NCBI GenBank assembly: GCA_964626055.1
Contig: CAZVDF010000011.1
Coordinates: 1 to 64,000 of the forward strand
DNA from: JAFGSG01 sp964626055
Lineage (GTDB): Bacteria; Spirochaetota; UBA4802; JAFGDQ01
DNA length: 64,000 bases
Reading direction: 5' to 3'
Shown piece after piece: positions 9,599 through 19,407 of the stretch (its first letter is position 1; each line of letters begins with the position of its first letter). The notes beneath the pieces are model-generated. The model did no database searches. It had not been told where the DNA came from and saw nothing but the letters and a program-made list of their open reading frames with translations. The position numbers and the translations under genes were made by a program.

Positions 9599-10594
9599 AT
9601 GAATGAACCGCTGGTAAGTGTAAATATGATAACTTACAATCATGAACCGTTTATATCCCGAGCTATTGAAGGCATTCTGAACCAAAAAGTAAATTTTCCA
9701 ATTGAACTTGTAATTGGGGAAGATTGTTCTACTGATAGAACACGTGAAATTGTATTTAATTATCAAAAAATGTTCCCGGATATTATTCGGGTAATTACTT
9801 CAGAAAAGAATGTAGGAGCCAGTGAAAATGGAAAGCGTACATTAAAAAATTGCCGCGGTAAATACATAGCATTCTGTGAAGGAGATGATTACTGGCATAA
9901 CTTCGATAAATTGATGAAACAGATTGAATTCATGGAAAGTAATCCGGAATACGGAATGGTCTTTTCCGATTATGATGTTTATTTTTTCAATTCGGGTGAA
10001 ACAATTAAAAGTTTTATTAAATACCGGAAATGGGAAGCAAAAGATGATTACAGCATTTCCGAAATTCTATTGGGGAACCACGGTATTTTAACCTGTACGG
10101 TAGTTATACGCCGAGATATCTTCAACCGAATAGTTGAAAGTGATCCATTTCTTCATCAAAGCGGTCATTTTCTTATGGGAGATAACCAGATATGGGCTGA
10201 AGCAGCGACAATTACAAAGATAAAAATAATAAATGAATCTCTGGCAACTCATATTATTACTGATGAATCAGCAACGAGAAGTAAAGATAAAAGAAAAAAG
10301 ATGCGCTTCGCGCTTTCGAATATCGAATTAATTTTATATCTTTGCGATAAATATAAGCTTCCCTCAGAAGTAAGAAAAAAATTTGAAGAAGAATGGAAAA
10401 TCAGGAATCTTAATAATGCATTTCATTTGCAAAATGCAGATCTTGCTGATGAAATACGAAAACAAAAAAAAAGTTTTACTTTACATGAATGGCTCTGGTA
10501 TTTTGGCGCAAAGAGTCGGTTAATTCATCTTCTAATCAGCAGTGCGCTGCTGATATTAGACGTTTTTAAAAAGAAGCATTCCGAATGGAGATGA
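9599..10594 (+). CDS. Family 2 glycosyltransferase
   Basis: This 331-residue cytoplasmic enzyme has a GT-A fold. The N-terminal part (VSVNMITYNHEPFISRAIEG, then IGEDCSTDRT) is the usual nucleotide-sugar-binding start of GT2 enzymes. EGDDYW near residue 100 is the DXD-like metal site. There is no long membrane segment apart from a hydrophobic stretch near the C-terminus (LLISSALLIL), which may attach it to the membrane. GGGAG precedes the ATG. It is the first glycosyltransferase of the polysaccharide region. The donor and acceptor sugars cannot be read. Confidence 0.85.
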   Translation: MNEPLVSVNMITYNHEPFISRAIEGILNQKVNFPIELVIGEDCSTDRTREIVFNYQKMFPDIIRVITSEKNVGASENGKRTLKNCRGKYIAFCEGDDYWHNFDKLMKQIEFMESNPEYGMVFSDYDVYFFNSGETIKSFIKYRKWEAKDDYSISEILLGNHGILTCTVVIRRDIFNRIVESDPFLHQSGHFLMGDNQIWAEAATITKIKIINESLATHIITDESATRSKDKRKKMRFALSNIELILYLCDKYKLPSEVRKKFEEEWKIRNLNNAFHLQNADLADEIRKQKKSFTLHEWLWYFGAKSRLIHLLISSALLILDVFKKKHSEWR

Positions 10595-10721
10595 CATACT
10601 ATAGCAAAAAATATCCGTTGATGTTTAAATTCATCCGGTTTAATGAAATCCTTGTTCGATTTATAAACGAATTAGAACAAAATACATTGAATATCATGCA
10701 TCTAGCTTGGAAATAATCATT

Positions 10722-11609
10722 TTATTTATCTTTAATGATATATATATGATATAATTCCCCGACAAAACGCCTTAAATACACAGCCCAATAAACAATAGAT
10801 GATACCAATGGCATCAGAATTTTTTTCAATCCACCTGAATAATACATTCTTAAGCGGGTACGTTCTGCAACATATTCCTGATAATTAATTCGTGACACAA
10901 AATGTACTATAGCCGGGCTAACCTCGCCTATATTCTTGACGGTCCAATGGGCGTGTCCGCGAATAGCGTCAACATGCATTTTCCCTACCAATCCTACCGG
11001 TGTATAAGAAAATTTCTGCCCGAGTTTGTCAGGATATGCTTTAATACCTGCCTTGGCCATTCCGATTGCGATACACGGTTCGTCGGGGCAGCTGCCTTTA
11101 AATTGCTGGATTTCATAGTAATCCTGTTTATAAAACGCGTTCTGTGCTTCTTTAAAAATCTTTTTTGTAGTGTTATTTTTAACAAAATATATAAATCCGC
11201 TATTGAATCCGGGTAATGAAGATGCTTTAATTTTTCTTAATAATTTGGCTATATCTGTAAACCAGAATCCGGAATTTACATTTCTGCCATAAACTGCAAA
11301 TTTTTTATTTTTTAATTCATTAAAAATATTATTTAAGTCTGAGACAACAAGACAATCGGAATCGATAAAAATTGTATTTTTAAATGGCGTCAATTCATAT
11401 AGAGATGTTTTCAATAAAAATCCGGAATTTTTATCGTCAGGAGGGCGGATGATATAGTTGAATAATTTTTTTAATATTTTATTTTCTGAGTCAGTTACTA
11501 TTGCTGTTTTAGTATTCGGAGAATGGAGGGAAATGGAAATCCCAAGAGATATTGCCATGTCGATATATTTTTTTTTACCCGTTGCTATTGTGATAATTCC
11601 TCGGTCCAT
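10722..11609 (-). CDS. GT8-like nucleotide-sugar glycosyltransferase
   Basis: The 295-residue product starts with IITIATGKKKYIDMAISLG, and has FIDSDCLVV near residue 100 as the DXD metal-binding site of a GT-A fold resembling GT8. The C-terminal part has a short hydrophobic stretch (MPLVSSIVYWAVYL), so it is probably membrane-associated. AAGGGA precedes the ATG at 11609. It lies convergent to the GT2 gene at 9599 and downstream of the methyltransferase gene on the same strand. Family assignment at fold level is good; specificity is unknown. Confidence 0.7.
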   Translation of the reverse strand: MDRGIITIATGKKKYIDMAISLGISISLHSPNTKTAIVTDSENKILKKLFNYIIRPPDDKNSGFLLKTSLYELTPFKNTIFIDSDCLVVSDLNNIFNELKNKKFAVYGRNVNSGFWFTDIAKLLRKIKASSLPGFNSGFIYFVKNNTTKKIFKEAQNAFYKQDYYEIQQFKGSCPDEPCIAIGMAKAGIKAYPDKLGQKFSYTPVGLVGKMHVDAIRGHAHWTVKNIGEVSPAIVHFVSRINYQEYVAERTRLRMYYSGGLKKILMPLVSSIVYWAVYLRRFVGELYHIYIIKDK

Positions 11610-11834
11610 GTGAATTTTCCCTTTTAAAAAAATAATTATTATTTTAAAATTATGCGGTAGCGACTATACTTTTACTTTAAATGCTTTTTTTTAAATTCAA
11701 ATTATAATAAGTAATTCTATTTACGATATTTTTTAAATAAACCAAATTAAAATAGTACATGTTTATTATAAAATTTTCTTTTAATCAGAAGATACATACT
11801 ATAATAATAACAACTATCGGAATATAATAATGCA

Positions 11835-12761
11835 TTATAAGCCTTTTAAATTTTTTGGATTAAACAGTTCGAAATTATGAAAAGTCGTAATTCTTAAAAT
11901 ATTCGCAATTCGCATAATTCTATCTGATATACGTAATTTTATTTTAAATGGCATTAAATTGAAAGCCGCTAAAATTGGATAAAACAAAAAATAAAATAAT
12001 TTCGAAGACGGTTTTGCAGGAATTTTAAGTTTTTTTAGTATTTCGGAATTATTATTCCAATTTATTGAATTGAGATTTCCGAAATAAGTATCATTTTCTC
12101 CATTTGAGGTTAAAATAGACAAGGGGAAAAAATTTTTTGTGAACAATGTATTTATATCTCCTTTATCACCGCGTAATGGCGGCAGTGTTCTGTGTTCTTT
12201 TTGCACGAATCCGCAAACGTTGAAATTATATTTAATAAAATGTCCGTGAGAAACGTTGAAACCATTGATTAGCAATACATACATAAGCTGTCCGATATTC
12301 CAGCCGACGCTTATATGGCCGGCATAAATAATATCATCATATGGAGGAACAAATATAAAAAGCCAGCCTTTATCCGACAACACGCGGCGCACCTCCCGCA
12401 GTACTATTCTGACATCCGGGCAGTGTTCAAGTACATGACTCATTATTATTCCGTCAAAATGTTTGTTTTTAAATGGCATTTTTTCTGCGCTGCACTCGAA
12501 TATATCAATATCGTATTCTTTTTTTAATTTGTTTTGATCGATCCCATATGATTTGATTTGAAGGCCTGTCCCGGTACATTTTTTACCCTGCTTTGAAAGC
12601 CATTTTAGTATTTCACCTTGCCCCATCCCGATATCTAAAAAATTTTTTAAATTCTCAATTGGAGCTTCCTGAAGTAATTGCATAACATTAATCAGTCTTT
12701 GATCATTTATTTCTTTTATATTATACGATATATCCATATTTGAACTGAATTTTTTATCCAT
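11835..12761 (-). CDS. Class I SAM-dependent methyltransferase
   Basis: The 308-residue protein has the SAM-binding motif I FLDIGMGQGEIL near residue 41, motif II DIFECSAEKMPF near 87, and IIMSHVLEHCPDVRIVLREV near 107, as in Methyltransf_11 enzymes. AAGGAAA precedes the ATG. In polysaccharide loci such enzymes usually O-methylate sugars or modify polyprenyl-linked intermediates. The C-terminal 100 residues are unassigned and moderately hydrophobic. Confidence 0.8.
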   Translation of the reverse strand: MDKKFSSNMDISYNIKEINDQRLINVMQLLQEAPIENLKNFLDIGMGQGEILKWLSKQGKKCTGTGLQIKSYGIDQNKLKKEYDIDIFECSAEKMPFKNKHFDGIIMSHVLEHCPDVRIVLREVRRVLSDKGWLFIFVPPYDDIIYAGHISVGWNIGQLMYVLLINGFNVSHGHFIKYNFNVCGFVQKEHRTLPPLRGDKGDINTLFTKNFFPLSILTSNGENDTYFGNLNSINWNNNSEILKKLKIPAKPSSKLFYFLFYPILAAFNLMPFKIKLRISDRIMRIANILRITTFHNFELFNPKNLKGL

Positions 12762-13247
12762 AATTTCCTTCTATCCTGAGAAATTAGATTTTAAAAAACC
12801 TGCTGCGATGCTTATTATTGTTTCAACAGGATTTTTATTCGCCTTACGGTCGGTATTGGATTGTTATAAAATTGATAAATTTTTAAAACTAATAAGAAAA
12901 TTTGTAAAGGATATTAAAATAAAGTAGAATAAAATATTATTTTCATTTTATGTTTGAAGTACTATTGCAAAGGATAATCAGAAAAACGTTTTAATTTTTT
13001 TAGGAATTTTTATAAAAAATTTTTTTTTAGTTGCCGAACATTTAATTTTTTTATATATTTCTTTGATTTATTGATAACTACAAGAGTAAAAGAATGAAAC
13101 TATAACGGAATTTTGTCTGTGGCTTCCTGACACTTTGATACATATGTCGTTTAAAGCATAATGAATTTGTAATCGATTGATTTTTTAATGATAAGATTGT
13201 AGTTAACAGTAATAGAATATAATAACAAATATTACTGGAGGTATCAG
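12762..13247. other. Long divergent intergenic region, no gene seen
   Basis: This 486-base, very AT-rich interval lies between the divergent methyltransferase and GH16 genes and must hold both promoters. Near 13197-13223 there is TTGTAG, a short spacer and TATAAT, a possible promoter for the GH16 gene. Several T tracts near 13000-13050 could form weak hairpins. No RNA gene or open frame is supported. Confidence 0.5.
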
Positions 13248-14102
13248 ATGAATCAATATATAAGAATCAGAATGTATACTATTTTAATAATATTACTTTC
13301 TATTTCCTTGTTAAGTATATGTTCATGTGCAAATAATTTAAATAACAACAGTCAATATGACGGCAATACGAATACGACAGATGACGATAATACCGGTGAT
13401 GACACTGAAACAACAAATAATGAAACGTTCCGTGATGATTTTAACGGAACCACAGTCGATGAAACCGCATGGCAGATTGCAACGTGGCAGGAAGAAAGTC
13501 TGACCGGACGTGAGAGATGCTATGTAAAAGACGGCTGTTTAAATTTAGTATTTATAAATAATAACGGACAATTTTTGGGAGCTGCGATTCAATCAAGGAA
13601 TGAATTTATGTATGGAAGATGGGAAGCCAGGTTAAAACCGACTAATGTGCGTGGCGTGCTGAACTCATTCTTTACAATAGATTGGGATAATATGAATACT
13701 CCTAATCCGGATGATGGCACCAAACAGGAAATCGACATAGAATTCCTTACTAATTCTTTTTCACCTTCTTCAGGACAAGTGCATTACGCGGTGCATGCAA
13801 CCGGTAAAACCAGTTTCAATACCAATCCGGATATATATCTTGATTTCAATCCTTCAGATGATTTTCATGTCTATGGTTTCGAAATTACTCCGGAAAAGAT
13901 TCAATGGTATGTGGATGATAAAGTATTAAAGACATACATCTATGCCGAAAATCCTTCTTCCCCGTCAATTGATTCTCCGTATCAGCTTAAACTGAATGTT
14001 TACACACAAAATGGCGGCTGGGTTGGAGGACCTCCGGCACAAGGTGTAGAGTGTATATATCAGATAGATTGGATAAGATTTATTCCATATAGCGAAGAAT
14101 AA
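13248..14102 (+). CDS. Secreted GH16 glycoside hydrolase lipoprotein
   Basis: This 284-residue lipoprotein has a signal peptide ending at a lipobox-like LLSICSC/A, then a Thr/Asn/Asp-rich linker (about 30-62). A GH16 jelly-roll domain follows. The catalytic motif EIDIEF near residue 163 supplies the nucleophile and acid/base glutamates, and the downstream segment DDFHVYGFEITPEKIQWYVD is typical of the family. GH16 enzymes cut beta-1,3 or beta-1,3/1,4 glucans and galactans. Sitting inside an exopolysaccharide locus, it probably trims or releases the polymer outside the cell. GGAGG precedes the ATG. Confidence 0.85.
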   Translation: MNQYIRIRMYTILIILLSISLLSICSCANNLNNNSQYDGNTNTTDDDNTGDDTETTNNETFRDDFNGTTVDETAWQIATWQEESLTGRERCYVKDGCLNLVFINNNGQFLGAAIQSRNEFMYGRWEARLKPTNVRGVLNSFFTIDWDNMNTPNPDDGTKQEIDIEFLTNSFSPSSGQVHYAVHATGKTSFNTNPDIYLDFNPSDDFHVYGFEITPEKIQWYVDDKVLKTYIYAENPSSPSIDSPYQLKLNVYTQNGGWVGGPPAQGVECIYQIDWIRFIPYSEE

Positions 14103-14194
14103 AGATCAAATTTTATTACAAAATTTATAACTTAAAATAATTTTATTTTTTAGATTGTACTTAATAAATGCTTCGATTATAAATAATAAAGATG

Positions 14195-14222
14195 TTGACT
14201 TTGAGAAATCCTTTAATAATAA
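14195..14222 (+). promoter_or_regulatory. Candidate sigma70-type promoter
   Basis: TTGACT and TAATAA, separated by 16 bases, lie about 50 bases before the GTG start at 14275. The downstream gene has only a weak ribosome binding site, so a short leader would fit. It is a sequence match only. Confidence 0.35.
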
Positions 14223-14274
14223 AGTAGCGATTTTTAATATAAGTTCAATCTTAAAATTATTAAAGAATTAAAAA

Positions 14275-15156
14275 GTGAATACGGTTAATACAGTCAGCTT
14301 TGTCATCAGAACTTATAATGAAGCAAAATTCATTGGTAAATTGTTCGATAAAATCAATTCTCAAATCAATAATGACTATAATCTCGAATTTATTGTAGTA
14401 GACAGCTCTACAGATGAAACGGCAAAAATAGCAAAGAGCAAAGGTGCAATTGTAATTGATCTGCCAAAGGCAAAATTTAATTATGCCTCCGCGCTAAATA
14501 TCGGAATAAAGGAAAGTTCCGGAGAATTAATTATAATTATGTCTGCTCATTCCATACCGGTCAATAATGACTGGCTTTCCAGGATGATTTCTCACTTTAA
14601 AGATGAAAAAGTATCCGGTGTTTACTGTAAACAGATACCATGGCCGGAAGCAGACTGGAGAGAAAAATATAGACTGGAAATGACTTTTAAGAATAAGTCA
14701 ATTCATTACTCAAAAATCATTTCATCTAATGAGATGGCCTTCAGCAATGCAGCATCATGTATTCGTCGTTCAACCTGGGAAAAACATAATTTTATGCTGC
14801 TACCCGCATCGGAAGACAGGGAATGGGCTCAATGGGCAATTGAAGACGGAAATTCAATTGTTTATGACGCTGAAGCATTAATATATCACTCGCATAATGA
14901 AAACCCGAAAAAGACGGCAATGAAGATTATAGAAATAGCGGTAAATATAGATAAGATTAATGACCGGAAAAGAAACATGTTTTTAATTTTTAAAAATGCC
15001 GCAGGATGGTTTATCCGCGATATAAAATTAATTTTTACATTGAATTATTGTAAGGGAAGAAGAATTAAGAATATGTTAGAATTACTGGCATGTATTTTTT
15101 GGTTCATTTTAGATTTTCAAGTCGTTGAAAAGAACACATTGGAAAAAATTAAATAA
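14275..15156 (+). CDS. Family 2 glycosyltransferase, rhamnosyltransferase-like
   Basis: The 293-residue protein opens with VSFVIRTYNEAKFIGKLFD and FIVVDSSTDETAKIA, typical of GT2. The usual metal-site region is IIIMSAHSIP, where the common D-x-D is replaced by SAH, as seen in some rhamnosyltransferase-like members. The acceptor-side region has the acidic motif ASEDREWAQWA near residue 182. The start is GTG with a weak ribosome binding site. It probably adds one sugar of the exopolysaccharide repeat at the membrane face. Confidence 0.8.
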   Translation: MNTVNTVSFVIRTYNEAKFIGKLFDKINSQINNDYNLEFIVVDSSTDETAKIAKSKGAIVIDLPKAKFNYASALNIGIKESSGELIIIMSAHSIPVNNDWLSRMISHFKDEKVSGVYCKQIPWPEADWREKYRLEMTFKNKSIHYSKIISSNEMAFSNAASCIRRSTWEKHNFMLLPASEDREWAQWAIEDGNSIVYDAEALIYHSHNENPKKTAMKIIEIAVNIDKINDRKRNMFLIFKNAAGWFIRDIKLIFTLNYCKGRRIKNMLELLACIFWFILDFQVVEKNTLEKIK

Positions 15157-15274
15157 TTCAAGTAAACGATTAGTACGATGTTTATTTCCGGAAATTCAAA
15201 TTTGGTAGCGAGTGCAGGAATTTGCAAAATGTTGATCTTTAAAATAACCTGTTGCTTTTGCTGCTAGGATGGTG

Positions 15275-15760
15275 CTAATGATTAAGCCAATAATTCAGGT
15301 AATCTACTATCTGTGTATTGTCTTTTTTAAAATTATTATTTTTGAATGTATTATCAGTCAGCAATAAATTCACGCAATTTTCGAGTTCTGTTATATCATA
15401 AGCGGCTTGAACATAACCCAAATTCTCCATCATCCTGGCAAAAGCGATCTGATGATCATCCAGATGTTCACTATATTTTTTCTGTCTGGTAACAATGATC
15501 GGTGTTTTTCCAAGATCAAGGCATAATAATGTTGTACCGGCTCCGGCGTGAGCAATGACCATATCGGAATTTTTTATATTTTCGCACATTTTATCGAATG
15601 GAAGCCATTGTTCCCATGAACAATTCTTAGGGATATATGTACAGGAACCAAGTTGAATATGTACGGGTTGATCTATTATTTTATTTTCCTTTAAACGGTC
15701 AAGTTCCATTATCAGTCTGTTGAATGGAAAAGCTTCAGTTCCGGTAATTACAAATATCAT
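15275..15760 (-). CDS. Alg13/EpsF-like glycosyltransferase catalytic subunit
   Basis: The start is placed at ATG 15760, preceded by AAAGGGAG. It overlaps the stop of the Alg14-like gene as ATGA. The 161-residue product starts MIFVITGTEAFPFNRLI. It carries the C-terminal half of a GT-B enzyme: SDMVIAHAGAGTTLLCLDLGKTPI forms the donor-nucleotide site, followed by DDHQIAFARMMENLGY. In family members (PssE, Cps14G, yeast Alg13) this half binds UDP-sugar and works only with the membrane-bound Alg14-like partner. The coupled gene order supports a heterodimer adding the second sugar of a lipid-linked repeat. Confidence 0.85.
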   Translation of the reverse strand: MIFVITGTEAFPFNRLIMELDRLKENKIIDQPVHIQLGSCTYIPKNCSWEQWLPFDKMCENIKNSDMVIAHAGAGTTLLCLDLGKTPIIVTRQKKYSEHLDDHQIAFARMMENLGYVQAAYDITELENCVNLLLTDNTFKNNNFKKDNTQIVDYLNYWLNH

Positions 15761-16209
15761 ATTATTCTCCCTTTGAATTCGGCTTTTTTGTATTTTTCCG
15801 CAAGTTGCGGCCATTGCACAAGCAGTTTATCTACAAACGGGTAAACGAGACGACCGGATAAAGATAATTCTTTATTTCTTGTTATTGATTCAAGATATAA
15901 GGTTTTAATTCCGAAAAACCTGCCTAAAAGAATAAACGGAACAGCAATTCCAGCTCCGGTTGATATGATTGCATCTGGTTTTTCTTTTTTTATGATCTTA
16001 AATGCTAAAAATAAATTTCTTATTAAATTTCTAATATTCCGGTTGGTGGGAAAGTATGCCCAATAAACATTTTCTTCCTTAAGTAAATATTTCGCATCCT
16101 CGGTTTTAAAACTTACCCAGAAATGATCTTTATCCCCCCAGAATTCTTTTAAAGAAGATAACTGGAATAAATGACCTCCGGATGAAGCTATAAGCGCCAA
16201 TTTTAACAT
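15757..16209 (-). CDS. Alg14/EpsE-like glycosyltransferase membrane subunit
   Basis: The start is ATG 16209, since GGGAGGAATT sits directly before it. The 150-residue product begins LKLALIASSGGHLFQLSSL, the acceptor-side half of a GT-B fold. IISTGAGIAVPFILLGRFFG near residues 80-100 provides membrane attachment and LYLESITR the interface loop. It is the PssD/Cps14F/Alg14 type, which anchors and activates the Alg13-like subunit encoded four bases into its own stop. Together they form one split enzyme. Confidence 0.85.
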   Translation of the reverse strand: MLKLALIASSGGHLFQLSSLKEFWGDKDHFWVSFKTEDAKYLLKEENVYWAYFPTNRNIRNLIRNLFLAFKIIKKEKPDAIISTGAGIAVPFILLGRFFGIKTLYLESITRNKELSLSGRLVYPFVDKLLVQWPQLAEKYKKAEFKGRII

Positions 16210-16228
16210 AATTCCTCCCATAGCACAT

Positions 16229-17506
16229 TCATACCTGGTTAGGTTTTGTAATCGTTGGTAAATTATTCAGACTTGAAATCATTGCTACAAGCAAGTAATA
16301 GAAAAAAACCATTTGTTCGAAATATGACACTGATATAAATGCCGTTATATGAGCAAATAAGGATACACCCAGAGCCCAAATATATTTTTGTAAATCAATC
16401 TGATGTGCCAGCTTTATCCTGGAGGATCCGATAGTTTGAAAACATTTTATAATTACTATTATGAAAAGAATTAATGGAACAATACCTCCCCGGACTCCTT
16501 CCAGTATATACTGGCTGGTTATGTCCTGCAATCCATGACCCCAAACTGCTGTAGACTTAATTCCAAGTACGAACCAATCAGTAAAATTCTCGAACGCTGC
16601 ATCCATTAGGCGAAATCTGTGATATCCGGTAGAGCCGCCGACAATATCAATTCTTGCGATCAAATGCCATACAGGTCCTTTCATTAATAAATGCAAAGAT
16701 ATTATCATCAGAAAAAATAAATTTTTAACTATCTTGGTATATTTATTGAAAAGCCAGAAACATATACCGAATATACCGACTGCAAAAGTTATCACCGGTC
16801 CACTTGAAGAGGAGGTTATCGTAATAATTAGCGATAACAAAACTCCTAATGCGGATAGAAATTTTTTATTCCTATGCCAGAGACCCCATGATAAGGGCAT
16901 TAGAGTCGCTCCAAATGTACCGGCCATTATTGAATGTCCAAAAGCTCCTTGTGCCCGCAATTTTCCCCCTCGGATTTCAACCTTCTCAGGTACACCGCCA
17001 AATATCGCAAAAAGATTCTTTCCTCCTGAAAACTGTTCGTACAACATGAATCCGGCGATAAAAATACTCACAATAATAAGACACTTTATTATGGTGTCGT
17101 ATTCATCAAAATCATTTATCATTAATCTAACAAAAAAATATGCGCCTAATATATCAAACGATTGGCCCATTATGAATATGAAGGCACTGGTGGATGACCA
17201 TAAAATCGTGTACGTGATCACTCTGATGACTGTCCATGCTATCAATATTTTATCGATAGTATTAAAAGTCATCGACAATCGTTCATGCCGTACAGCTATC
17301 CTTATCAGACCTACCATTATTATTATTCTCAACATTGTAAAACTGACTGAAAATATGACGACTCTTTGCATAGTTGTAATAAAGCAAGCTACTAAAATAA
17401 GAGGTATAATTATATAGCCTCTTTTTAAGCTAAGGATCAAAATACACATTATAATTGTGAATATCAATGCAATGGGATTAATAGTGGTTTGGCTATAATC
17501 GTACAT
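16229..17506 (-). CDS. O-antigen ligase/polymerase (Wzy/WaaL-like) membrane protein
   Basis: This 425-residue polytopic protein has about eleven hydrophobic segments. A large periplasmic loop between the late segments (about residues 280-330) includes GYHRFRLMDAAFENFTDWFVLG, as in O-antigen ligase/polymerase family members that join lipid-linked repeats. An arginine/histidine-containing stretch, RGGKLRAQGAFGHSIMAGTFG near 175-200, is also typical. It lies 20 bases upstream of the Alg14-like gene, so the genes form one operon. Polymerase and ligase activity cannot be told apart from sequence. Confidence 0.8.
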   Translation of the reverse strand: MYDYSQTTINPIALIFTIIMCILILSLKRGYIIIPLILVACFITTMQRVVIFSVSFTMLRIIIMVGLIRIAVRHERLSMTFNTIDKILIAWTVIRVITYTILWSSTSAFIFIMGQSFDILGAYFFVRLMINDFDEYDTIIKCLIIVSIFIAGFMLYEQFSGGKNLFAIFGGVPEKVEIRGGKLRAQGAFGHSIMAGTFGATLMPLSWGLWHRNKKFLSALGVLLSLIITITSSSSGPVITFAVGIFGICFWLFNKYTKIVKNLFFLMIISLHLLMKGPVWHLIARIDIVGGSTGYHRFRLMDAAFENFTDWFVLGIKSTAVWGHGLQDITSQYILEGVRGGIVPLILFIIVIIKCFQTIGSSRIKLAHQIDLQKYIWALGVSLFAHITAFISVSYFEQMVFFYYLLVAMISSLNNLPTITKPNQV

Positions 17507-17632
17507 ATAACCTGCTTTACTAAGATATTAATTATTGAATAATGGAATAGTTTAAATAATACATTATTAAATTGGAATATAAAGGTGAAAGTATTATGAA
17601 GCGATAATATCCAATGTTATACTCTATTTATT

Positions 17633-19351
17633 TTATATCCATTTATATAAAATGTCAGGAATAGGAAATCTTCTTCTATTTAAAATAAGACCTATTAAAT
17701 TTCCTTTTTTCTGTTTTATGTATGAAATGGAATTCTGAACGAGCTGACGTCGTTCTTTGCCGTCATTTACTATTAATGCTATTCCATCGACATGGGCGGC
17801 TAAAATTCCGGTATCCTTATATTCTTTCAGGTTTGTAGAATCTATAATAACTGCATCGTATTCATTTTTAGCCAACTTGAAAAATGCATCAATCTTCGTA
17901 TCGTTTAGAAGGGCAAGAGGGGTCATGGAAGCTTTTCCAGCCTGCAAAAAATCCAATTTATTATTTATATGGTGAAGGATTTCAGAGGTTCTGATTTTTA
18001 TCGGTTTTTTAGGATTTTTTTCTTTAGGATTTTCCATTTTGTCTGCCAGAGTTGTCTGTTGATTGATATTTTCATTTTCCGGCCTTAACACTGAATGATA
18101 CTCAATTAATCTCCCTTCCTCCAGCATATTAGCTAAACCTGCAGTTTCATTTACATTGAATAATTTATGCAATAACGGATGCCTGAAATTGGCATCAATA
18201 ACGAGTGTTTTTACAGCCATTTTCTGAGATAAGCAGAGGCCGATATTTGCACATATAGTAGATGAGCCTCCCTTTGGGAAAGCGGATGTGATTAATATAA
18301 CTTTTTGTTTATTTACTTTCATATATATAAGCAGCTGATCCGATAAATCTTCAAAAAAATCTGAGTATATTTTTTCTGCTTTAGTTGGATCAAATTTTTC
18401 TACATCTACTAGCATGAGATCCTTATTTCTCATAATCGGGATAGATCCTAATAACGGCAATCCGGTAAATTTCACAATCTCTGTAGGAGATTTAAAGGTC
18501 TGATCCAAAAAAACATCAATTGCAATTGCAAATCCTATCCCTGCAACGACACTCATAACAACAGCTATTAGAAATATTAAAGATTTTGGTTTTGTTTTAG
18601 TCGGGGATGGTAAGGCTTGTTCTATAATTTTTACGCTGGCTGTTCCATATGCATCAAATTCAGATAATGGTTCACCGGATAATTTCTCTGTCATACTATA
18701 AATATTGTCTCTTAACTGTTGAATAGACGGGTGACGTAGACCGTATCTTTGTGTTAATTCCGCAAGTTGCTGTTGTAAATCGAATATAATATAGGATCGG
18801 CTTACGACATTTGCGATAGCAATAGCATTCTCCTGATTAAAGTCCGTAATAGTAATTTCAAATAAATCGGTACCTGAAATTGCTGTTGTATTGAGGTTAT
18901 CTTTTAAATTTTCAATAGCATAATTTATGTAAAATTCTCTCAGTTCTTCCGGAGTTAATTTCCTGATTTTATTGTTCAATTTTTTTGTTTTATAATCGAT
19001 TAATATTTTTTTAACAGGATGGCTGAAGTTTTTTTCATAATTAAATGGACGTTTATCGAGTTTTAAAGCAACGACGGCTCGCTTCAATACCGGATTTGAT
19101 CTGACAATTTCCATTTGTGTTTGATGTATCCCACGGGTTCCCAGATCATAATAGAATTCTGTTCTGATTTGTGCCTTACCCACGATGTGCATTTTAACCG
19201 TAGCTTGATAAATGCGTGTCTGTAAAAGAAGAATGAAAAATGTGGCAAGGATGACAACAGGAACTAGAATAAAGATAATATATTTTTTTCTAAATGCGGA
19301 ACCGATCAGATTTCGGATATTTAATTCGTTTGACTGAGCTTGTTTTTCCAT
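17633..19351 (-). CDS. Wzz-type co-polymerase fused to a degenerate BY-kinase-like domain
   Basis: The 572-residue inner-membrane protein has a first transmembrane segment near 28-50, a periplasmic Wzz domain to about 250 (LRHPSIQQLRDNIY heptads), a second segment near 258-282, then a cytoplasmic P-loop-like domain. In BY-kinases this domain has Walker A (GEGKST) and Walker A' (DAD). Here the corresponding text is PKGGSSTICAN, with Ser in place of the lysine, and VIDANFRHP. The Walker B-like AVIIDST is present. The C-terminus has no tyrosine cluster. It probably sets chain length and contacts the Wza-like exporter, but kinase activity is doubtful. About 60 residues are inserted after the Walker A' region. 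Confidence 0.85.
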   Translation of the reverse strand: MEKQAQSNELNIRNLIGSAFRKKYIIFILVPVVILATFFILLLQTRIYQATVKMHIVGKAQIRTEFYYDLGTRGIHQTQMEIVRSNPVLKRAVVALKLDKRPFNYEKNFSHPVKKILIDYKTKKLNNKIRKLTPEELREFYINYAIENLKDNLNTTAISGTDLFEITITDFNQENAIAIANVVSRSYIIFDLQQQLAELTQRYGLRHPSIQQLRDNIYSMTEKLSGEPLSEFDAYGTASVKIIEQALPSPTKTKPKSLIFLIAVVMSVVAGIGFAIAIDVFLDQTFKSPTEIVKFTGLPLLGSIPIMRNKDLMLVDVEKFDPTKAEKIYSDFFEDLSDQLLIYMKVNKQKVILITSAFPKGGSSTICANIGLCLSQKMAVKTLVIDANFRHPLLHKLFNVNETAGLANMLEEGRLIEYHSVLRPENENINQQTTLADKMENPKEKNPKKPIKIRTSEILHHINNKLDFLQAGKASMTPLALLNDTKIDAFFKLAKNEYDAVIIDSTNLKEYKDTGILAAHVDGIALIVNDGKERRQLVQNSISYIKQKKGNLIGLILNRRRFPIPDILYKWI

Positions 19352-19407
19352 TTATTTTTACCTGCGAATATAATGATATTGATGTAATTTAAAAATATCA
19401 TTGATAA

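Noticed and set aside
16734..17417. Long plus-strand open frame opposite the O-antigen ligase gene
   Set aside because: It is the complement of a hydrophobic membrane protein gene, has no ribosome binding site and shows no domain; the minus-strand gene is clearly the real one.
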